From the NCBI RefSeq assembly GCF_014192095.1, contig NZ_JACHXN010000010.1, positions 167,318-231,317 on the forward strand: DNA of 64,000 nucleotides, given 5' to 3'. The stretch's first letter is position 1, and the number at the start of each line of letters is the position of its first letter. This document shows positions 46,684 to 55,832 of the stretch, in pieces. A model generated the notes under the pieces. That model was not told the DNA's origin. It did no database searches and worked only from the letters and a program-made list of their open reading frames with translations. The stretch comes from Phyllobacterium trifolii (lineage in GTDB: Bacteria > Pseudomonadota > Alphaproteobacteria > Rhizobiales > Rhizobiaceae). A program made the position numbers and the translations under genes.

Positions 46684-47889
46684 ATGAAGTTACTAGCAAT
46701 TGCAACGGCTGCCCTGATGGCAGCCACGGTCATTCCTGCAGCAAGCGCCGAGATTTCCGATGGCAAGGTCAAGATCGGCATCCTGAACGACCAGTCCGGT
46801 GTATATGCGGACTTTGGCGGCAAATGGTCTTACGAAGCAGCGAAGATGGCTGCCGAGGATTTCGGTGGCAAGGTGCTGGATGCACCGATCGAGGTCATCA
46901 CCGCAGATCACCAGAACAAGCCGGATATTGCTTCCAATATCGCCCGCCAGTGGTATGACACCGAACAGGTCGATAGCATCATGGAACTGACGACTTCCTC
47001 GGTGGCGCTTGCCGTGCAGGGCATTTCCAAAGAGAAAAAGAAGATCGACCTTGTGACCGGTGCGGCCACGACGGAACTCACGGGCAAGCAGTGCTCGCCT
47101 TACGGTTTCCATTGGGCCTATGACACACACTCGCAGGCGGTCGGCACTGGCGGCGCGCTGGTTGCCCAGGGCGGCGACAGCTGGTTCTTCCTGACTGCAG
47201 ACTATGCCTTCGGCTATTCGCTGGAGGAACAGACCTCCAAATTCGTCACGTCCAAGGGCGGCAAGGTCGTCGGCTCGGTTCGCCATCCACTGGCAACGAC
47301 CGACTATTCCTCGTTCCTGCTGCAAGCTCAATCGTCCGGCGCAAAGGTCATCGGTCTCGCCAATGCCGGTCTCGATACCTCCAATGCCATCAAGCAGGCA
47401 GCTGAATTTGGCATCGTGTCCGGCGGTCAGCGCCTCGCAGCGCTGCTATTTACCCTGGCCGAAGTAAATGGTCTCGGTCTGGAGGCGGCGCAGGGCCTGA
47501 CCCTTACTGAAAGCTTCTACTGGGATCGCGACGATCAGTCCCGTGAGTTCGGACAGAAGTTCTTCAAGCGTACGGGCCGCATGCCAAACATGATTCAGGC
47601 AGCAACCTATTCGGGCGTGACGCAATATCTGAAGGCCATTCAGAAGGCTGGTACCGACGACACCGAGAAAGTCGCGGCGGCGATGCACGAAATGCCGGTC
47701 GATGACGTTTTTGGCCGCGGTGCGAAGGTTGGTCCCAACGGCCGCCTGTTCAGCGATGTTTATCTGATGGAAGTCAAGAAGCCGGATGAAAGCAAGGCGC
47801 CCTGGGATTACTACAAGGTTCTGGCCACAGTCCCGGGTGACGAAGCCTTTATCAAACCGGCCGAAAGCGGCTGCCCGCTGGTCAAGTAA
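46684..47889 (+). CDS. Branched-chain-amino-acid-type ABC substrate-binding protein
   Basis: The 401-residue precursor has a signal peptide (MKLLAIATAALMAATVIPAA, cut after SAE region) and the type 1 periplasmic fold of LivJ/AmiC relatives: KVKIGILNDQSGVYADFGGK, ADHQNKPDIASNIARQWYD, FLTADYAFGYSLEEQT. In rhizobia this subfamily binds varied amides, aromatic acids or amino acids, so leucine is not assured. It heads a six-gene operon and ends one base into the next gene. Confidence 0.9.
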   Translation: MKLLAIATAALMAATVIPAASAEISDGKVKIGILNDQSGVYADFGGKWSYEAAKMAAEDFGGKVLDAPIEVITADHQNKPDIASNIARQWYDTEQVDSIMELTTSSVALAVQGISKEKKKIDLVTGAATTELTGKQCSPYGFHWAYDTHSQAVGTGGALVAQGGDSWFFLTADYAFGYSLEEQTSKFVTSKGGKVVGSVRHPLATTDYSSFLLQAQSSGAKVIGLANAGLDTSNAIKQAAEFGIVSGGQRLAALLFTLAEVNGLGLEAAQGLTLTESFYWDRDDQSREFGQKFFKRTGRMPNMIQAATYSGVTQYLKAIQKAGTDDTEKVAAAMHEMPVDDVFGRGAKVGPNGRLFSDVYLMEVKKPDESKAPWDYYKVLATVPGDEAFIKPAESGCPLVK

Positions 47890-48710
47890 TGACTGCTTCG
47901 CTGAATGATGCAGCGTTCGGGGGAGGCCAATCCTCTCCCGGCGCCTCTGGAGGTCAAGATTCGCGGGTGGTGTTGTCCGCTCGCGGTCTGCGCCGTGACT
48001 TTGGTGGCTTCGTTGCCGTCAACAATGTCGATCTCGATGTGCACCATGCCAAGGTGCACGCGCTGATCGGCCCGAACGGTGCTGGCAAGACCACAGTTTT
48101 CAATCTACTGACCAAATTTCTGCAACCGACAAGCGGAACGATCACACTACTCGACCAAGACATCACAAAGACGGATCCGGCCAAGGTGGCTCGAATGGGA
48201 CTTGTGCGCTCGTTCCAGATATCGGCAGTGTTTCCGCATCTGACAATCCTCGACAATGTCCGCGTTGCCCTGCAGCGCCCCGGTCGACTGTCGACCCAGT
48301 TCTGGCTGCCGATGGGATCACTGAACCGTCTCAACGAACGAGCAATGGAATTGATCGAGGCTGTCGGCCTTCAAGATGCCCGTAACCACCTCGCCGCCGA
48401 CCTGTCCTATGGCCGCAAGCGTGTACTCGAAATCGCCACGACGCTGGCGCTGGATCCGCAAGTGCTGTTGCTGGACGAGCCAATGGCCGGCATGGGCCAC
48501 GAAGACGTGCACATCGTCTCGGATATCATTCGCGAGGTGGCGAGAGACCGCGCGATCTTGATGGTGGAACACAATCTAAAGGTCGTCGCTGACCTCTGCG
48601 ACAAAGTCACGGTGCTGCAACGGGGCGAAATCCTTACCTCCGGAGATTATCGCACCGTGAGTCAGGACGAGCGCGTGCGTGTTGCCTATATGGGGACCGA
48701 ACATGAGTAA
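47889..48710 (+). CDS. ABC transporter ATP-binding protein (LivG family)
   Basis: The start ATG 47889 overlaps the preceding stop (TAATG). The 273-residue protein has Walker A LIGPNGAGKTT near residue 56, the LivG-type Q-loop region GLVRSFQISAVFPHLTILDN, signature LSYGRKRVLEIA, and Walker B LLLDEPMAGMGHED. The first 25 residues are a variable extension. It works as a heterodimer with the following LivF-like ATPase. Confidence 0.92.
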   Translation: MTASLNDAAFGGGQSSPGASGGQDSRVVLSARGLRRDFGGFVAVNNVDLDVHHAKVHALIGPNGAGKTTVFNLLTKFLQPTSGTITLLDQDITKTDPAKVARMGLVRSFQISAVFPHLTILDNVRVALQRPGRLSTQFWLPMGSLNRLNERAMELIEAVGLQDARNHLAADLSYGRKRVLEIATTLALDPQVLLLDEPMAGMGHEDVHIVSDIIREVARDRAILMVEHNLKVVADLCDKVTVLQRGEILTSGDYRTVSQDERVRVAYMGTEHE

Positions 48711-49407
48711 CACGCTGCTTTCCGTCCGGGACCTGCATGCCTGGTATGGCGAAGGTCACGCCTTGCATGGCGTCCACCTCGACATCCACCAAGGCGAGAC
48801 GGTCACCCTGCTTGGCCGCAATGGTGTCGGCAAGACGACAACGCTGCGCTCCATCATGGGGATCATCCGCAAACGCACAGGGACGATCACCTTCGAAGGC
48901 AAGGACATGATGCGCGTGCCGTTGCATCGCACCGCCCATGCAGGCATCGGCTTTGTGCCGGAGGAACGCGGCATATTCGCTACGCTATCCGTCGATGAAA
49001 ACCTCAATCTTCCGCCGATCGTCGCCAAGGGCGGCATGTCGATTGACGAGATCTACGACCTGTTCCCCAACCTCAAGGAGCGACGCAACAGCCCTGGCAC
49101 GAAGCTTTCTGGCGGCGAGCAGCAGATGCTGGCCATTGCCCGAATTCTGCGCACAGGCGTCAAGCTGCTGCTTCTGGACGAACCGACGGAGGGCCTTGCA
49201 CCGGTCATCATCCAACGTATCGGCGAAGTGCTTGTGACGCTGAAACAGCGCGGCATGACCATTCTCCTGGTCGAACAGAATTTCCGTTTTGCCAGCAAGG
49301 TCGCTGACCGCTTCTATGTGGTGGACCATGGCAAGATAATCGACAATTTCCACGTCAGGGAGCTGCCCGACCGCATGACCATGCTCAACGAAGCATTGGG
49401 AGTCTGA
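48703..49407 (+). CDS. ABC transporter ATP-binding protein (LivF family)
   Basis: ATG 48703 lies within the end of the LivG-like gene. The 234-residue protein has LLGRNGVGKTTTLRSIMG, the LivF-specific GIGFVPEERGIFATLSVDEN, signature LSGGEQQMLAIARI, and LLLDEPTEGLAPVI. It pairs with the previous ATPase at the LivH-LivM channel. Confidence 0.93.
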   Translation: MSNTLLSVRDLHAWYGEGHALHGVHLDIHQGETVTLLGRNGVGKTTTLRSIMGIIRKRTGTITFEGKDMMRVPLHRTAHAGIGFVPEERGIFATLSVDENLNLPPIVAKGGMSIDEIYDLFPNLKERRNSPGTKLSGGEQQMLAIARILRTGVKLLLLDEPTEGLAPVIIQRIGEVLVTLKQRGMTILLVEQNFRFASKVADRFYVVDHGKIIDNFHVRELPDRMTMLNEALGV

Positions 49408-49411
49408 CGAC

Positions 49412-50299
49412 ATGACCATGATCTTCGGCGTTCCCCTCCAGGCTTTCCTCGGCCAATTGCTGATCGGCCTCATCAATGGCTCATTCTACGCGATGCTCAG
49501 CCTGGGCCTCGCAATCATCTTCGGCTTGCTGCGTGTCATCAATTTCGCACACGGTGCACAGTACATGCTGGGTGCTTTCGTCGGCTATCTTTTGCTCGCG
49601 GAGCTCGGCATCGGTTACTGGCCGGCGTTGATCCTTGCTCCTTTGGTTGTGGGTCTGGCGGGCGCGCTCATCGAGCGGGTCGCGCTGTCACGCCTTTACA
49701 ACCTCGACCACCTCTATGGGCTGTTGTTCACGTTCGGACTTGCACTCGTGATTGAAGGCACGTTCCGCTATTACTACGGTGCGGCCGGACAGCCCTACGC
49801 AGTTCCTAGCGCATTGGCTGGAGGTGTTAATCTTGGCTTCATGTTCCTGCCGATGTACCGCGCATGGGTTGTCATTGCTTCCCTTGTTGTCTGTCTCGGC
49901 ACCTGGCTGCTCATCGAGAAGACCCGGCTTGGTTCCTATCTGCGCGCAGCGACCGAAAATCCAACTTTGGTACGTGCTTTCGGCATCAACGTGCCCCTCC
50001 TGTTGACGTTCACCTACGGTCTCGGCGCAGGTCTTGCAGGGCTCGCGGGTATCATGGCGGCGCCGATCTACCAGGTCAGCCCGCTCATGGGATCGAACAT
50101 GATCATCGTTGTCTTTGCCGTGGTCGTTGTTGGCGGTATGGGCTCCATTCTAGGTGCCATCATCACCGGCTATATGCTCGGTATTTTCGAAGGTCTGACC
50201 AAAGTGTTCTATCCGGAAGCGTCCAGCATCGTCATCTTCGTCATCATGGCGATCGTCCTGCTCGTCCGACCCGCGGGCCTGTTCGGAAAGGATGTATGA
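49412..50299 (+). CDS. ABC transporter permease (LivH family)
   Basis: The 295-residue membrane protein starts at ATG 49412, 4 bases after the LivF-like stop. LLIGLINGSFYAMLSLGLAI, GLLRVINFAHGAQYMLGAF, ENPTLVRAFGINVPLLLTFT and GGMGSILGAIITGYMLG are LivH signatures, and about eight membrane helices are evident. It forms the channel with the LivM-like protein. Confidence 0.92.
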   Translation: MTMIFGVPLQAFLGQLLIGLINGSFYAMLSLGLAIIFGLLRVINFAHGAQYMLGAFVGYLLLAELGIGYWPALILAPLVVGLAGALIERVALSRLYNLDHLYGLLFTFGLALVIEGTFRYYYGAAGQPYAVPSALAGGVNLGFMFLPMYRAWVVIASLVVCLGTWLLIEKTRLGSYLRAATENPTLVRAFGINVPLLLTFTYGLGAGLAGLAGIMAAPIYQVSPLMGSNMIIVVFAVVVVGGMGSILGAIITGYMLGIFEGLTKVFYPEASSIVIFVIMAIVLLVRPAGLFGKDV

Positions 50300-50300
50300 C

Positions 50301-51284
50301 ATGACGCAAGCGACCGTTACATCTGCACCGAAGCCACGCCTTTTGACACTCGAAACGACGCTGATCCTGATCGGAATCATCGGGCTTATTCTCGCACCTT
50401 TCTATTTTTATCCGGTATTCCTCATGAAGGTGCTTTGTTTCGCACTCTTCGCTTGCGCCTTTAATCTTCTCCTGGGCTACACCGGCATTCTTTCCTTTGG
50501 TCACGCCGCCTTCTTTGGTGGCGCTGCTTACTTCACGGCGCATGCGGTCAAGGAATGGGGTCTTCCGACCGAACTCGGCATTCTTGTCGGTGTACTCGGT
50601 GCAACTATCCTCGGGTTGATCATCGGCTTCTTTGCCATAAGGCGCCAGGGCATCTATTCGACGATGATCACGCTGGCACTCGCCCAGATGTTTGCCTTTT
50701 TCTGTCTGCAGGCATCTTTCACCCATGGCGAAGACGGTATTCAGGGGGTACCGCGCGGCTACTTGTTGGGCTTCATCGACCTCAATCAGCCATTGAACAT
50801 GTATTTCTTCGTGCTTGCCGTATTTCTCATCGGCATGTTCATCATCTGGCGCATCATCAACTCGCCCTTTGGCATGATCCTCAAATCCGTACGCGAAAAC
50901 GAACCGCGCGCGATCTCACTTGGCTATTCGGTTGCACGTTACAAGCTCGCTGCCTTTGTCATGTCTGCCGCCTTGACCGGTCTTGCTGGTGGTTTGAAAG
51001 CAATCGTCTTCCAGTTTGCCACGCTCACCGATGTCAGCTGGCAGATGTCTGGAGAAGTCGTGTTGATGACATTGCTCGGCGGCATTGGCACGCTGGTCGG
51101 ACCGATCTTTGGTGCAGGGCTTGTGGCCGCCCTCGAAAATTATCTCGCGACTTCGGAGTTTCCGGTCACCGTGATCACCGGCATCATCTTCATGGTGTGC
51201 GTGCTTGTGTTTCGGCGTGGCATCATCGGTGAGCTTTATGCTTCGCGCTTCGGCAAAAGACTCGAGAGCAAGCCGGACAACTGA
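50301..51284 (+). CDS. ABC transporter permease (LivM family)
   Basis: ATG 50301 (MTQATVTSAPKPRLL) has AAGGA at 8 bases; ATG 50292 overlaps livH but has no spaced ribosome site. The 327-residue protein shows LivM hallmarks: FALFACAFNLLLGYTGILSFG, HAAFFGGAAYFTA, KSVRENEPRAISLGYSV and LLGGIGTLVGPIFGAGLV. It is followed one base later by an oxidoreductase gene of the same operon. Confidence 0.92.
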   Translation: MTQATVTSAPKPRLLTLETTLILIGIIGLILAPFYFYPVFLMKVLCFALFACAFNLLLGYTGILSFGHAAFFGGAAYFTAHAVKEWGLPTELGILVGVLGATILGLIIGFFAIRRQGIYSTMITLALAQMFAFFCLQASFTHGEDGIQGVPRGYLLGFIDLNQPLNMYFFVLAVFLIGMFIIWRIINSPFGMILKSVRENEPRAISLGYSVARYKLAAFVMSAALTGLAGGLKAIVFQFATLTDVSWQMSGEVVLMTLLGGIGTLVGPIFGAGLVAALENYLATSEFPVTVITGIIFMVCVLVFRRGIIGELYASRFGKRLESKPDN

Positions 51285-51285
51285 A

Positions 51286-52875
51286 ATGTCAACCTACGAC
51301 TATATCGTTATCGGAGCCGGCACTGCCGGCTGCACGCTCGCCAACCGTCTCTCCGAAAACAGGGATGTCTCCGTGCTGCTGCTCGAGGCAGGCGGCAAGG
51401 ACAATTATCACTGGATCCATATTCCCGTTGGCTACCTCTATTGCATCTCCAATCCGCGCACGGACTGGTGCTTCACCACTGAACCAGAACCGGGGTTAAA
51501 TGGCCGCTCGCTCAGTTATCCGCGTGGCAAGGTCTTGGGTGGCTGCTCTTCGATCAACGGCATGATTTATATGCGCGGCCAGGCGCGCGACTATAATTTG
51601 TGGCGACAGGACGGTTGTAGCGGCTGGGGTTGGGATGATGTCCTTCCCTACTTCAAGAAGTCTGAAGATTACTATCTCGGCGCCGACAATTTCCATGGTT
51701 CTGGTGGCGAATGGCGCGTGGAAGAAGCGCGTCTGCATTGGGATATCCTCGATGCATTCCGCGATGCTGCGGAAGCTGCCGGCATCCCTCGTACCGACGA
51801 TTTCAATCGCGGCGACAACGAAGGTTCCTCCTATTTCAAGGTCAACCAGAAGCGCGGGATCCGCTGGAACACGGCAAAGGCTTTTCTGCGCCCTGCCCTG
51901 GGACGTCCTAATCTCAAGGTTGAAACCGGAGCGCATGTACGAAAGCTGATCCTGCAGGATTTGGCCGTTAAAGGTGTTGAATTCGAACAGGCCGGGGCTG
52001 TCCGTTCGATCCAATGCAGGCGCGAGGTCATTCTGGCCGCGGGGTCAATCGGCTCACCACATATTCTCGAACTGTCAGGCATCGGTCGCGGCGACATCTT
52101 GCAGAGTGCAGGTATTGAAACGGTCCTGGAACGGCGCAATGTCGGAGAAAACCTTCAGGATCATCTGCAGCTGCGTTGTGCCTACAAGGTTACCGGAATT
52201 CCTACGCTCAACGAGAAAGCCAACCGCCTTCTTGGCAAAGCTGCGATTGCGCTGGAATATCTCATCAGCCGCTCGGGACCCATGTCGATGGCGCCGAGCC
52301 AGCTTGGCGTTTTTACCCGGTCAGACCCCTCTTTTGAGACAGCCAATCTGCAATATCATGTGCAACCTCTCTCCCTGGAAAAGTTTGGCGAAAGCGTTCA
52401 CTCCTTCCCGGCATTCACGGCGAGCGTTTGCAATCTGCGTCCCGAAAGCCGCGGTTCCGTACACGTCAAGTCACCGGATCATCGCTTGCAGCCAGCCATA
52501 CAGCCAAATTATCTGACAACAGTAAGCGATCGCCGCGTCGCGGCGGATTCGATCCGCATCACGCGCAATATTGTGGCGCAAGAGCCATTGCAGCGTTTCA
52601 ATCCGGAAGAGTTCAAACCCGGCACCGACTATCAAACGGAAGAGGAATTGGTCGAAGCCGCCGGTGCCGTTGGCACGACCATCTTTCACCCCGTCGGCAC
52701 CTGCCGCATGGGTTCTGATCCCGACTCGGTCGTCGATCCGCAATTGCGCGTGCGAGGCATTCAAGGTCTGCGTGTGGCCGATGCCTCGATCATGCCGTCG
52801 ATCACCTCGGGTAACACCAACTCACCAACGATCATGATCGCCGAAAAGGCCGCAGACATGATCACGAGGGGTTAG
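51286..52875 (+). CDS. GMC family FAD-dependent oxidoreductase (choline dehydrogenase-like)
   Basis: The 529-residue enzyme starts at ATG 51286, directly after the permease. FAD-binding YIVIGAGTAGCTLANRLSE lies at about residues 6-24, the GMC signature GKVLGGCSSINGMIYMRGQ near 84, the second signature GSIGSPHILELSGIG near 254, and the active-site His region FHPVGTCRMG plus the C-terminal NTNSPTIMIAEKAADMI. GMC enzymes oxidise alcohols such as choline, glycols or polyethylene glycols. Being the last gene of the transport operon, it probably oxidises the imported compound, which argues against plain branched-chain amino acids as ligand. Confidence 0.9.
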   Translation: MSTYDYIVIGAGTAGCTLANRLSENRDVSVLLLEAGGKDNYHWIHIPVGYLYCISNPRTDWCFTTEPEPGLNGRSLSYPRGKVLGGCSSINGMIYMRGQARDYNLWRQDGCSGWGWDDVLPYFKKSEDYYLGADNFHGSGGEWRVEEARLHWDILDAFRDAAEAAGIPRTDDFNRGDNEGSSYFKVNQKRGIRWNTAKAFLRPALGRPNLKVETGAHVRKLILQDLAVKGVEFEQAGAVRSIQCRREVILAAGSIGSPHILELSGIGRGDILQSAGIETVLERRNVGENLQDHLQLRCAYKVTGIPTLNEKANRLLGKAAIALEYLISRSGPMSMAPSQLGVFTRSDPSFETANLQYHVQPLSLEKFGESVHSFPAFTASVCNLRPESRGSVHVKSPDHRLQPAIQPNYLTTVSDRRVAADSIRITRNIVAQEPLQRFNPEEFKPGTDYQTEEELVEAAGAVGTTIFHPVGTCRMGSDPDSVVDPQLRVRGIQGLRVADASIMPSITSGNTNSPTIMIAEKAADMITRG

Positions 52876-52878
52876 TGG

Positions 52879-53781
52879 CTACCTTATCTGAAATGGTACG
52901 GTAAAACTTTGCCGCGATACATCAACTCCATCGGGCGCTGACGGAACTGGGGACGCCCGCCGAATGGTTTCAAGCACGCTCTGGTCTAACTGAGGCACGC
53001 CGGAGCTTCCGACGACACTAGCCGAAACGATCGCGCCATCATTGGTAACCACAAAGCGTATCCTGACGGTACCCTGCCCTTCCGCACGGGCGCGGTTTGC
53101 TCTGCGCGCCAGATAAGACTGCACCCTTGAACGCCAGGTCTCCGATTGCCGCGCTGACGCTGCTCTCGAAACACTTGGTTGCTGTTTTGCTTCCCGGGGC
53201 GTCGCGTCTTGGACTGTCGCGGTGCTGGCTTTCTTCGCTGGCTTCTGCACGACCTTCTCGGTAACCTGCTTTTTCGGAACGTCGGGCTTTTTCGGTGTTG
53301 GACGAACCACCGGAAGCGGCACTTCTACCTTTGGCAGTTCCACGACCTCTTCGATCTGTTCTTCGGGCGGGTCGGTCACTTCTGGTTCCGGCTGGGGCTC
53401 TTCGGCCACCTCAGGTTCAGGCTGATCCGGAATCAGTTCTTCCAATGGACTAATTGGCTCGGGTTCCGGCTGCACATCCGGGATAGGCTCGGGCGCTGCC
53501 GCTTCCTGTTCCATGGTATCCGGCTTGATTGGCTCAGCTTCGGCCGGCGGCTCTTCCTTAACCGGTTCTGGCACCACTGGTGCCGGCAATGGCTCCATGT
53601 CAATCATTACGGCGGCGGCAATATCGCTTGCGGGTGTCTCAGGTTGATAGTTCTGAACATACCACGCAGCACCTGCATGAATGCCGATGACCGCCAGTCC
53701 CGCAACCGACCAAAGACCAACCTCGCGCCAATCTGGACGCAGGAAACCTCTTCTGGTTGCAGTTGTTGTCTGCTGATGCAC
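52879..53781 (-). CDS. tonB: TonB energy-transducing protein
   Basis: TonB spans the periplasm and passes inner-membrane energy to outer-membrane receptors. The 300-residue protein has one N-terminal membrane anchor (about 21-41, VGLWSVAGLAVIGIHAGAAW), a Pro/Glu-rich spacer (about 50-160, many PEPEP and EEP units), a Lys/Pro stretch, and a C-terminal TonB domain from about 215 (WRSRVQSYLARRANRARAEG, VRIRFVVTNDGAI). It overlaps the exbD stop by one base. It converges with the GMC oxidoreductase, three bases apart. Confidence 0.92.
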   Translation of the reverse strand: MHQQTTTATRRGFLRPDWREVGLWSVAGLAVIGIHAGAAWYVQNYQPETPASDIAAAVMIDMEPLPAPVVPEPVKEEPPAEAEPIKPDTMEQEAAAPEPIPDVQPEPEPISPLEELIPDQPEPEVAEEPQPEPEVTDPPEEQIEEVVELPKVEVPLPVVRPTPKKPDVPKKQVTEKVVQKPAKKASTATVQDATPREAKQQPSVSRAASARQSETWRSRVQSYLARRANRARAEGQGTVRIRFVVTNDGAIVSASVVGSSGVPQLDQSVLETIRRASPVPSAPDGVDVSRQSFTVPFQIR

Positions 53782-54239
53782 TACTGTACGCCTTCACCGG
53801 TCGGTGCGGGTCGAGGAGAAACACTTTCCAGACCGACAAGAGCTATCTTGAGATAACCTGTGTCGCGCAGTCCGTTCATCAAATCCATCAAGGCGCCGTA
53901 GTCAACTGCCCGGTCGGCACGAAGAAAGACCCGGGTTTCCTTGTCGCCCTGCGTACGTTGATCCAGAAAACTGCCAAGCGTTTCGCGCGAAATCGTTTCG
54001 TTGCCGACTGCGATAGACTTGTCTTCCTTGAGCGTCAGGTAGAGCGGTTGCTCGGGACGCGTCGCGGGCGTTGCTGTCGAGGCTGGCAGATCCACATTGA
54101 TATCGACCGTCGCCAGCGGTGCCGCTACCATGAAAATAATAAGCAGGACCAGCATGACATCGATGAACGGCGTCACGTTGATTTCGTGATTTTCCTGAAG
54201 CTCGTCATCCGATACGTTGTGCCTGATGCCACCAGCCAT
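53781..54239 (-). CDS. exbD: ExbD biopolymer transport protein
   Basis: The 152-residue protein has the ExbD/TolR layout: short cytoplasmic N-terminus, one membrane helix with the proton-carrying Asp in INVTPFIDVMLVLLIIFMVA (about 24-43), then a periplasmic domain (VDINVDLPAST, VFLRADRAVDYGALMDLMNG). With ExbB it forms the proton-driven motor of the TonB complex. The gene lies between exbB (12 bases) and tonB (overlap). Confidence 0.94.
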   Translation of the reverse strand: MAGGIRHNVSDDELQENHEINVTPFIDVMLVLLIIFMVAAPLATVDINVDLPASTATPATRPEQPLYLTLKEDKSIAVGNETISRETLGSFLDQRTQGDKETRVFLRADRAVDYGALMDLMNGLRDTGYLKIALVGLESVSPRPAPTGEGVQ

Positions 54240-54251
54240 TGTCGCTCCTCC

Positions 54252-55205
54252 CTACTCCGCAGCAGCGCGCGCCGAGGGCACCGTGGCAAAATCCACATCG
54301 CGGCTGACGAGACGTTCTACCCCCGCCGACGCATCGGCGAGCAGCTGCCGGTAGCCGGTGATCGACCGGGCGAAAACATTATAGATCACAACGGCCGGAA
54401 TGGCGGCGACGAGTCCAATCGCTGTGGCGAGAAGCGCTTCTGCGATGCCCGGCGCAACGATTGCCAAATTCGTCGTTTGGGACTCTGAAATGCCGATAAA
54501 CGAATTCATGATGCCCCAGACCGTGCCGAAAAGCCCGACGAAGGGCGCAGTTGAACCGATGGTTGCCAGTACTCCTGTGCCGCGGCTCATGCGACGCCCT
54601 GCTTGGGCCTCGATGCGCGACAGGCGCGAGGCGACGCGCTCCTTCAAACCATCGGCGTTCGCATATCCTTGAACCTCACGGGAAAGACGCACTTCCTCTC
54701 GTGCCGCGTTGACAAGCGATGCGCCCGGGCCGCCGCGGCCTTCGAGCGACCGTTCAGCCTCGAGCAGCGTGCGAGCACTGCCGATGGCGTTGAGCGCGCG
54801 ATTGGCCCGCACTCTTGCTCCGGCAAGCTCAAGCGTCTTCGCCAGCCAGACAGTCCAGGTGACCAGCGAGGCAAAAGCGAGACCGATCATCACCGACTTG
54901 ACCACCCAGTCGGCGGCCATGAACATGCCCCAGGGCGAAAGATTATGTGGCAGCGTCCCATTCGTCTGACCAGGTTGGTTCCCCTCCACTGGTGCAGTTG
55001 GCTGCATGATTGGCGACTGGGTTATCTCTGGTTGCTGTAGGGGCTGCGGTGCAACCTCGTTCTGAGGCGCTGGAGCCATATTGTCTTGAGCATAGGCTAT
55101 TAATGCAGTCGGACCGCACACGACCAGCGCACATCCCAAAGCTCCTATTCTCAATACCGCAGCAAAATTGCCGGCTGTTGAATGCTTTTTGGGGGTTGGT
55201 CGCAT
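54252..55205 (-). CDS. exbB: ExbB biopolymer transport protein
   Basis: I choose ATG 55205 with GGAG upstream; longer frames to 55283 lack a site. The 317-residue product has a signal-like N-terminus (VLRIGALGCALVVCGPTALI), a Pro/Gln-rich periplasmic segment, then the MotA/TolQ/ExbB domain: helix VVKSVMIGLAFASLVTWTVW, loop with LEAERSLEGRGGPGASLV, and the paired helices GVLATIGSTAPFVGLFGTVW and GIAEALLATAIGLVAAIPAV. The N-terminal extension is typical of rhizobial ExbB. It is the first gene of an iron-type operon with a possible RirA site upstream. Confidence 0.93.
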   Translation of the reverse strand: MRPTPKKHSTAGNFAAVLRIGALGCALVVCGPTALIAYAQDNMAPAPQNEVAPQPLQQPEITQSPIMQPTAPVEGNQPGQTNGTLPHNLSPWGMFMAADWVVKSVMIGLAFASLVTWTVWLAKTLELAGARVRANRALNAIGSARTLLEAERSLEGRGGPGASLVNAAREEVRLSREVQGYANADGLKERVASRLSRIEAQAGRRMSRGTGVLATIGSTAPFVGLFGTVWGIMNSFIGISESQTTNLAIVAPGIAEALLATAIGLVAAIPAVVIYNVFARSITGYRQLLADASAGVERLVSRDVDFATVPSARAAAE

Positions 55206-55311
55206 CGCTCCGCAATCCTTCACTACATTCGCTGCAAACGGCCCTGGCTCGTCGATCAACCTGGCCTCCGTCGAGCGGCGCAATCTTCGGTTGGTAGCGG
55301 CTTAGTATTTA

Positions 55312-55326
55312 TGACTAAAATAATCA
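55312..55326. promoter_or_regulatory. Possible iron-responsive operator (RirA box, TGA-N9-TCA)
   Basis: TGACTAAAATAATCA fits the TGA-N9-TCA consensus reported for RirA-regulated genes in Rhizobiales. It lies about 107 bases upstream of exbB. An overlapping inverted repeat TTAGT-N7-ACTAA covers 55302-55318. The match is short, so the assignment rests largely on context. Confidence 0.5.
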
Positions 55327-55832
55327 ACTATTTTTTGAATCGGGTGACGGGATGGTTTCGCTGATGAAGTTCATGAGGCAGATCGCCAGATGACGTCTCT
55401 AAAACTCTGGAGATCCCTGATTCAAGCCCGGCTCAGGCAGCCAGGCTTCACCGCGTTGTCAAGCACGGCGCCCAGATCTTTGATCGCATCACCAAAGAAA
55501 TGGGACAGCACGACATTGACAACGACGTCACCGAGGCGGCTAAGACGATAGCCGACATATAGAGTGGTGGATTCGAATTCGAAGCGCGACTTCGTAGCGA
55601 TAGCTTATTGGAGCAAAGGAATTGCCCATGAATCGACCGCTCCGCCCCTTCCCAGACCTCGAACGTTGCAAGATCGAGCGATGGCCAGCGCCGAAGTCGT
55701 CAATCGCTCACTTGGATCCCAATTGCGCAGACCATGTTTCGTGCGGAGTTACTCATTTTCGGTAAAGTCAAGAATGATACTTCGGAGGAAGTTAAAAGCG
55801 CTTGCCAATCCGTCGCCGAAATTGGTTCAGTT
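55327..55832. other. Gene-poor stretch, possible decayed coding DNA
   Basis: No complete gene is convincing. A stretch ending at TAG 55560-55562 on the plus strand reads like protein (AQIFDRITKEMGQHDIDNDV) but has no start and no family I recognise. Other frames up to 145 codons have unnatural composition. This is the beginning of the rearranged right arm. Confidence 0.4.

Noticed and set aside
53410..53640. Pro-Glu repeats in TonB as a possible DNA repeat or CRISPR-like array
   Set aside because: The repeats are short, irregular and in frame, and explained by the TonB periplasmic spacer; there are no spacers of constant length.
53179..53856. 225-codon plus-strand frame over tonB
   Set aside because: It is antisense to the Pro/Glu-rich TonB spacer, and the Phe/Arg/Trp-rich product is an artefact of that repeat.
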